A DNA stretch of 8,792 nucleotides, from positions 1 to 8,792 of the forward strand of contig JAJNPX010000253.1 in assembly GCA_021155145.1 (NCBI GenBank). Direction: 5' to 3'. The stretch's first letter is position 1, and every line of letters starts with the position of its first letter. This document shows, one piece after another, positions 5,906 through 8,792 of this stretch. Source of the DNA: Acidisarcina sp. (GTDB lineage Bacteria; Acidobacteriota; Blastocatellia; Pyrinomonadales; Pyrinomonadaceae). A program made the translations under genes and the position numbers. The notes beneath the pieces are model-generated. The model was not told the DNA's origin, made no database searches, and was given only the letters and a program-made list of their open reading frames with translations.

Positions 5906-7558
5906 ATGGACAGAACATTCTTGCCGAAGGCCGTCTTTGCCCTGGCGGCTGTTTCATCAGCATTGCACGGCGAGGGGCCGGACCGTATAAAGGTCGTCGC
6001 CGGCGCGGAACGAGCATTTGAAAAAGCGTCGAAAACCAATGCGATGCCGGCGCCCGGCTGTGCGGTCGGGGTGTCGTTGAACGGCGAATCTGTCTTCGAG
6101 AAGGCGTTTGGCCTCGCGGAGATGGAGCATGACATTCCCAATTCGCCGCAGACCATTTTTGAATCCGGTTCCGTGGCAAAGCAATTCACGGCGGCGGCGA
6201 TCGTCCTGCTCGAACAGGACGGCAAACTCAAGATCGACGACGATGTTCGCAAGTATATTCCCGAGCTTCCGGAATACGGCAAGCCGGTGACTATCCGACA
6301 CATTCTGACACATACCGCCGGACTTCGCGATTGGGGATCGGTGATGCAGTTGACAGGCGTCGGGCGTGGAGACCGCGTCATTAGCCAGGCTGTTGCGCTT
6401 GATGTGATCTACCGGCAAAAATATCTCGATTTTGTACCAGGTGCCGAGTATTCCTATTCGAACAGCGGCTATCAACTGGCCGCCGAGATCGTCGAACGGG
6501 TCTCGAAACAAAAGTTCGCGGATTTCGTGGCCGAACGAATATTCAAGCCTCTTCGTATGACCAACAGTTCGTGGCGTGACGATCATCGACGGCTGGTTCC
6601 CGGGCGGGCCCAGGCATATTGGCGGCAAGGGCCGAACGCTCCTTGGATGCTGAACATGCCGTTCATGAACGTGATCGGAAACGGCGGAATGCTGACGACG
6701 GTCGGCGATTGGCTGAAGTGGAACGCGGCGCTTGACGCACGCACGTGGAACGCTCCACTTGTCGATGCCCTTGAAACACGGGGCGTGCTCAATGACGGGC
6801 GAAAGATCGTGTATGCACTCGGCCTGAACGTAAGCACGTACAGGGGAATGCGGGACGTCTCGCATGGCGGGTCGACCGCCGGCTATCAGACCTTCCTTGC
6901 TCGTTATCCCGATCAGAAGGTATCGGTTGCCGTTCTTTGCAATGGCAATAGCCCAAGTCCCGGCGGCCTAGCGGCAAGTGTGACGGATGAGATATTCGGG
7001 CCTTTTCCAGAAGGGCCAAAGCCCCCGGCAGGTATCTCCGTTTCGGAAGATCAATTGAAGAAATTCGTCGGCCTTTGGCGGAACGGGCGCACGCGGTTCC
7101 CGCTCCGAACATCCGTACAAGGCGGCCAATTGCGATTCGGTGATGCGCCGCTTAGACCCGACGGCGAGGTCCAGTTCCAATTGGGAAGTCAGACGATCAA
7201 ATTCGAACTTGACGCCAATGGCCGACCCATTTCCTTAGAGCGAAATAATGATGGGGACGTGATCAAGTATTACGCGGAAAGCGACTGGAAACCGACGCCT
7301 GCAGATCTGTCGCCGTTTGCCGGCACCTGGTTCAGCGAAGAGGCGCAGGCTACCTTCACGTTTGCCGTAGAGGGCGACAAGGCCTTCATCACCCAACGTC
7401 CCTCGCTGAAACTGCCGCTGCAGCCGCTGTACAAAGACCATTTCTCGACCCAAGGCTACGTCGTCTGGGTGACGCGCGACGCGAAAGGCAATATTGACAA
7501 GCTCCACGTCGGCGGCTCGCGGATGCGGGATATGTTGTTCGAACGGATCAGAAAATAG
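5906..7558 (+). CDS. Exported serine hydrolase, beta-lactamase/S12 fold, with C-terminal beta domains
   Basis: The 550-residue protein carries the three active-site elements of class C beta-lactamases and S12 peptidases: SVAK (S89, K92), YSN (Y184, N186) and HGG (320-322), plus the family block LTHTAGLRDW (134-143). The N terminus MDRTFLPKAVFALAAVSSALHG is a good signal peptide, so it acts in the periplasm or outside. After about residue 375 come two lipocalin-like beta segments, one opening LKKFVGLW (384) and one opening LSPFAGTW (468), apparently tandem copies of the add-on domain common in such hydrolases. Likely substrates are peptides, D-amino acid peptides or esters; antibiotic resistance is not implied. 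The start at 5906 puts the signal peptide at the N terminus. A GTG at 5867 would add 13 residues (MNCRKFF...). Neither has a clear Shine-Dalgarno. The stop is TAG, and the frame behind it continues into an aminotransferase remnant. Confidence 0.9.
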   Translation: MDRTFLPKAVFALAAVSSALHGEGPDRIKVVAGAERAFEKASKTNAMPAPGCAVGVSLNGESVFEKAFGLAEMEHDIPNSPQTIFESGSVAKQFTAAAIVLLEQDGKLKIDDDVRKYIPELPEYGKPVTIRHILTHTAGLRDWGSVMQLTGVGRGDRVISQAVALDVIYRQKYLDFVPGAEYSYSNSGYQLAAEIVERVSKQKFADFVAERIFKPLRMTNSSWRDDHRRLVPGRAQAYWRQGPNAPWMLNMPFMNVIGNGGMLTTVGDWLKWNAALDARTWNAPLVDALETRGVLNDGRKIVYALGLNVSTYRGMRDVSHGGSTAGYQTFLARYPDQKVSVAVLCNGNSPSPGGLAASVTDEIFGPFPEGPKPPAGISVSEDQLKKFVGLWRNGRTRFPLRTSVQGGQLRFGDAPLRPDGEVQFQLGSQTIKFELDANGRPISLERNNDGDVIKYYAESDWKPTPADLSPFAGTWFSEEAQATFTFAVEGDKAFITQRPSLKLPLQPLYKDHFSTQGYVVWVTRDAKGNIDKLHVGGSRMRDMLFERIRK

Positions 7559-7561
7559 AGT

Positions 7562-7687
7562 AGCGTCCCCATCGGCAAGCGCGACCGCAAAGGTAACGTC
7601 ATCCGGCCGGGATTGATGCTCAATACCACGACGAATTCGGTCGATTGCCGGGTCGGCGCTCTCGATCCATACTTGGCTTTGTGCTAA
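7562..7687 (+). pseudogene. Remnant of an aminotransferase gene (C-terminal end only)
   Basis: The frame starting at 7571 reads IGK....GNVIR.G.MLNTTT..VD..V.ALD...A.C then TAA. It aligns without gaps to the last 38 residues of the aminotransferase at 5392-5508: 23 of 38 identical and about 81 of 117 bases identical by hand count, with exact runs of 11 and 13 nt. Weak similarity reaches back to about 7562, four bases after the serine hydrolase stop, and ends at the equivalent stop codon, with the final Cys kept. The variable part (RDRK for GGLY, DCRV for DQLV, PYLAL for AGFAS) and the lack of a start codon say it is no longer coding. It is a relic of a duplicated or acquired aminotransferase gene whose remainder was lost. 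Confidence 0.8.
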
Positions 7688-7695
7688 AAGATAAC

Positions 7696-7724
7696 TTGAC
7701 TAAGTGGGCCAAGTAGGCCATTAT
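7696..7724 (+). promoter_or_regulatory. Promoter of the toxin-antitoxin operon
   Basis: TTGACT (7696-7701, 5 of 6 to the -35 consensus) is followed after exactly 17 nt by CATTAT (7719-7724, 4 of 6). Transcription would start at about 7730-7733, at or within a few bases of the antitoxin ATG at 7734. The mRNA would then be leaderless, which fits the lack of a Shine-Dalgarno sequence. Confidence 0.6.
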
Positions 7725-7729
7725 GGCCA
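7707..7729 (+). promoter_or_regulatory. Probable autoregulatory operator of the toxin-antitoxin operon
   Basis: GGCCA occurs three times at an exact 9-nt period (7707, 7716, 7725). The second and third copies also form the palindrome GGCCAT-T-ATGGCC (7716-7728), which covers the -10 box. Phd/YefM antitoxins and their toxin complexes commonly bind palindromes overlapping their own promoter, so repression by the antitoxin encoded just downstream is the natural reading. Binding itself is inferred. Confidence 0.55.
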
Positions 7730-7733
7730 TGTT

Positions 7734-8024
7734 ATGAAAACAGCAAATATAGCCGAGCTAAAAAATGCTCTGAGTGCCTATCTCGCGGAGGTCAAACGGG
7801 GAGGCCAGATCTTGGTGAGTGACAGAAATGTGCCATTTGCCAAGATCGTCCCTCTAAATTACACAGACGATTACGACGCCGAGGAAATGGAATTGGTCGC
7901 AAAAGGCCTAATGACGTTACCTGAGACCGACGAACCTTTGCCGGACGATTTCTTCGACGATCTGCCGTATGTTCCGGGAAATCGAGCAATAGAAGTTGTC
8001 GTCGAAGAGCGAAATGAAGACTGA
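7734..8024 (+). CDS. Phd/YefM-like antitoxin
   Basis: The 96-residue protein begins MKTANIAELKNALSAYLAEV and continues GGQILVSDRNVPFAKIVPL, the N-terminal fold of Phd/YefM DNA-binding antitoxins (residues 1-41). The rest is strongly acidic (DDYDAEEMEL, DDFFDDL, EERNED) and is probably the unfolded toxin-binding tail. It should neutralise the PIN toxin encoded next and repress the shared promoter. ATG 7734 is chosen because it opens the conserved fold; an in-frame GTG at 7704 would place ten codons inside the promoter and operator. The 3' end overlaps the toxin gene by 11 nt, which couples their translation. The length is slightly above the 70-90 residues usual for the family. Confidence 0.85.
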   Translation: MKTANIAELKNALSAYLAEVKRGGQILVSDRNVPFAKIVPLNYTDDYDAEEMELVAKGLMTLPETDEPLPDDFFDDLPYVPGNRAIEVVVEERNED

Positions 8025-8454
8025 AATTGCGTTTTGGGATACAAGTGCGGTCGTTCCCCTTTGTGTAATGCAGGCGACGACAGCCGCAGCAAGGCAGATA
8101 CATAGGGATGTTTCGATCAAGACCATCTGGTGGGGAACTGCCGTTGAGATCCGCAGTTCATTTGCGCGATTAAGACGTACGGGTGAGTTAGTCGATAAGG
8201 ATTTCGAGATCGCTGTAAACAAGTGGGTTGCGATATCACAGCGTGGACGTAAAATACCGCCATCGCAACGTGTGCTCGACCTCGCCGCAACTTTGCCCGA
8301 CCGGCACGGTCTGCGAGCATTAGACGCTTTCCAGCTCGCCGCGGCCTTGATCTGGTGCAGCGAACGCCCGCGAAATCGACCATTCATTTGTGCAGATGAG
8401 CGGCTTGGAGCGGCGGCAAAGGATGCGGGTTTTGACGTTGTTTCGCTTATCTAG
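8014..8454 (+). CDS. PIN-domain toxin, VapC-like ribonuclease
   Basis: The 146-residue protein is a single PIN domain. It opens with FWDTSAVVPL (D9) and has AVEIRSSFARL (E45), LRALDAFQLAAAL (D104) and FICADERLGAAAKDAGFDVV (D128), giving the acidic quartet that holds the metal ion in PIN nucleases. VapC-type toxins usually cut tRNA or rRNA and stop translation until the antitoxin binds them; the target here cannot be read from sequence. The ATG at 8014 overlaps the end of the antitoxin gene by 11 nt and has a modest GAAGAG box 4 nt upstream. A TTG at 7996 would add six residues ahead of the PIN start and is less likely. All four acidic residues are present, so it looks active. Confidence 0.88.
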   Translation: MKTEIAFWDTSAVVPLCVMQATTAAARQIHRDVSIKTIWWGTAVEIRSSFARLRRTGELVDKDFEIAVNKWVAISQRGRKIPPSQRVLDLAATLPDRHGLRALDAFQLAAALIWCSERPRNRPFICADERLGAAAKDAGFDVVSLI

Positions 8455-8650
8455 GTCGCCGTTGATGACGCTGTGAAAGTCGATCTCGATTTCTGAACTG
8501 AAGACGAAACGGGACATACGCGAGGACACGTACCTTGCCCTCAACGCCGAGCGATCAAAGGTCGGTCGAGGCTTCGCTGGCAAGTGCGGCCTTTACGCTT
8601 TCGTCTTTACAGGAAAATTGTCCGAGGCATACAATGAAGTTCGCAAATCG

Positions 8651-8690
8651 CACTCTTGATATTTGGAGGGCAGACAGTCAAGAGTGTTTT
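8651..8690 (+). terminator. Terminator-like hairpin downstream of the toxin-antitoxin pair
   Basis: CACTCTTGA (8651-8659) and TCAAGAGTG (8678-8686) pair perfectly over 9 bp around an 18-nt loop and are followed by TTTT (8687-8690). This resembles a Rho-independent terminator on the plus strand, with a longer loop and a stem less GC-rich than typical. It lies 197 nt after the toxin stop, so it would end a long 3' untranslated region of that operon. Confidence 0.45.
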
Positions 8691-8729
8691 GCCGTAGAGG
8701 AGGCGCCCCGCCGCAGAAAGCGCAAATAT

Positions 8730-8771
8730 CGCACATCTCGAAACTAAACTTGAGATGAAACGCGATGTGCG
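8730..8771. repeat. Two overlapping, mutually exclusive inverted repeats
   Basis: CGCACATC (8730-8737) pairs perfectly with GATGTGCG (8764-8771). CATCTCGA (8734-8741) pairs with TTGAGATG (8750-8757), with one G-U pair and an 8-nt loop. The two share bases 8734-8737, so the full stems cannot both form. This may be a small RNA switch or nested protein-binding sites ahead of whatever lies beyond the window, or chance. Confidence 0.35.
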
Positions 8772-8792
8772 CTGGTGACAAATACTTCGGCC

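Larger units (their letters stand above)
8455..8792. other. Spacer without a convincing gene
   Basis: No frame on either strand has a credible start, ribosome site and family resemblance. One plus-strand frame is open from 8477 to a TGA at 8657-8659 (61 codons, with protein-like stretches such as KCGLYAFVFTGKLSEAY) but has no usable ATG, GTG or TTG near its beginning; it may be a gene remnant or chance. The second half holds a terminator-like hairpin (8651-8690) and two overlapping inverted repeats (8730-8771). An ATG at 8765 is open to the window end, but nine codons are too few to call. Confidence 0.5.

Noticed and set aside
5957..6865. Long minus-strand open frame (302 codons) inside the serine hydrolase gene
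   Set aside because: It lies wholly antisense to a well-supported hydrolase with catalytic motifs. Its product is rich in Arg, His and Pro with no recognisable domain, as expected of a shadow frame.
5906..7558. Antibiotic-resistance beta-lactamase
   Set aside because: The fold motifs are shared with many esterases and D-peptidases. Extra C-terminal beta domains and the general family resemblance point to a housekeeping hydrolase; resistance cannot be claimed.
8593..8781. Minus-strand frame of 62 codons with several cysteines at the right edge
   Set aside because: It begins with TTG without a ribosome site and runs through the hairpins at 8651-8690 and 8730-8771. A zinc-knuckle protein was considered but the cysteine spacing does not form a clear motif.
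1..8792. CRISPR array, tRNA, rRNA, insertion sequence or phage genes
   Set aside because: I saw no regularly spaced repeats of CRISPR size, no tRNA cloverleaf with CCA end, no rRNA motifs, and no transposase or integrase coding sequence in the window.

Overview
The window looks like chromosomal DNA of a moderately GC-rich, heterotrophic Gram-negative bacterium. The gene types, exported proteins with lipocalin-like or saddle-type add-on domains and roomy intergenic spacing suggest an Acidobacteriota relative (Blastocatellia/Pyrinomonadales style). This assignment rests on protein style alone, with no marker gene.

Layout. Positions 1-51 carry the last codons of an upstream gene whose TGA overlaps the ATG of a TPR protein gene (48-1631, +). 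The TPR gene converges on a secreted M1-type zinc metallopeptidase (1658-4045, -), and a 12-bp inverted repeat spans their two stop codons. The peptidase is read from a near-consensus promoter (TTGACA, 17 nt, TATTTT) in a 158-nt divergent spacer. That spacer also leads into a PLP-dependent class III aminotransferase of the AGXT2 type (4204-5508, +). A short probable membrane protein gene (5553-5726, -) converges on the aminotransferase, with a hairpin between the two stops. An AT-rich 10-bp inverted repeat (5831-5860) precedes an exported serine hydrolase of the beta-lactamase/S12 fold (5906-7558, +).

Directly after the serine hydrolase stop, 7562-7687 is a decayed second copy of the 3' end of the aminotransferase gene: 23/38 residues identical, about 69% nucleotide identity by hand count, ungapped, ending at the equivalent stop codon. 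Right behind it lies a type II toxin-antitoxin pair, a Phd/YefM-like antitoxin (7734-8024) and a PIN/VapC-like ribonuclease (8014-8454). The pair has its own promoter, and its -10 box lies inside a palindrome and a 9-nt-periodic GGCCA ladder. The transcript is predicted to be almost leaderless. The final 338 nt have no convincing gene. They hold a terminator-like hairpin and two competing inverted repeats.

Functional reading. Two exported hydrolases (M1 peptidase, serine hydrolase) and a TPR protein fit degradation or handling of peptides at the cell envelope, and the aminotransferase fits amino acid or glyoxylate metabolism. Apart from the 1-51/TPR overlap and the toxin-antitoxin overlap, the genes are separate transcription units, so they need not form one pathway. 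The stretch 7562-8792 (gene remnant, toxin-antitoxin pair, hairpin-rich spacer) has the character of a small accessory insertion or recombination scar. I found no convincing new multi-gene system; the most informative oddities are the aminotransferase remnant and the architecture of the toxin-antitoxin promoter.
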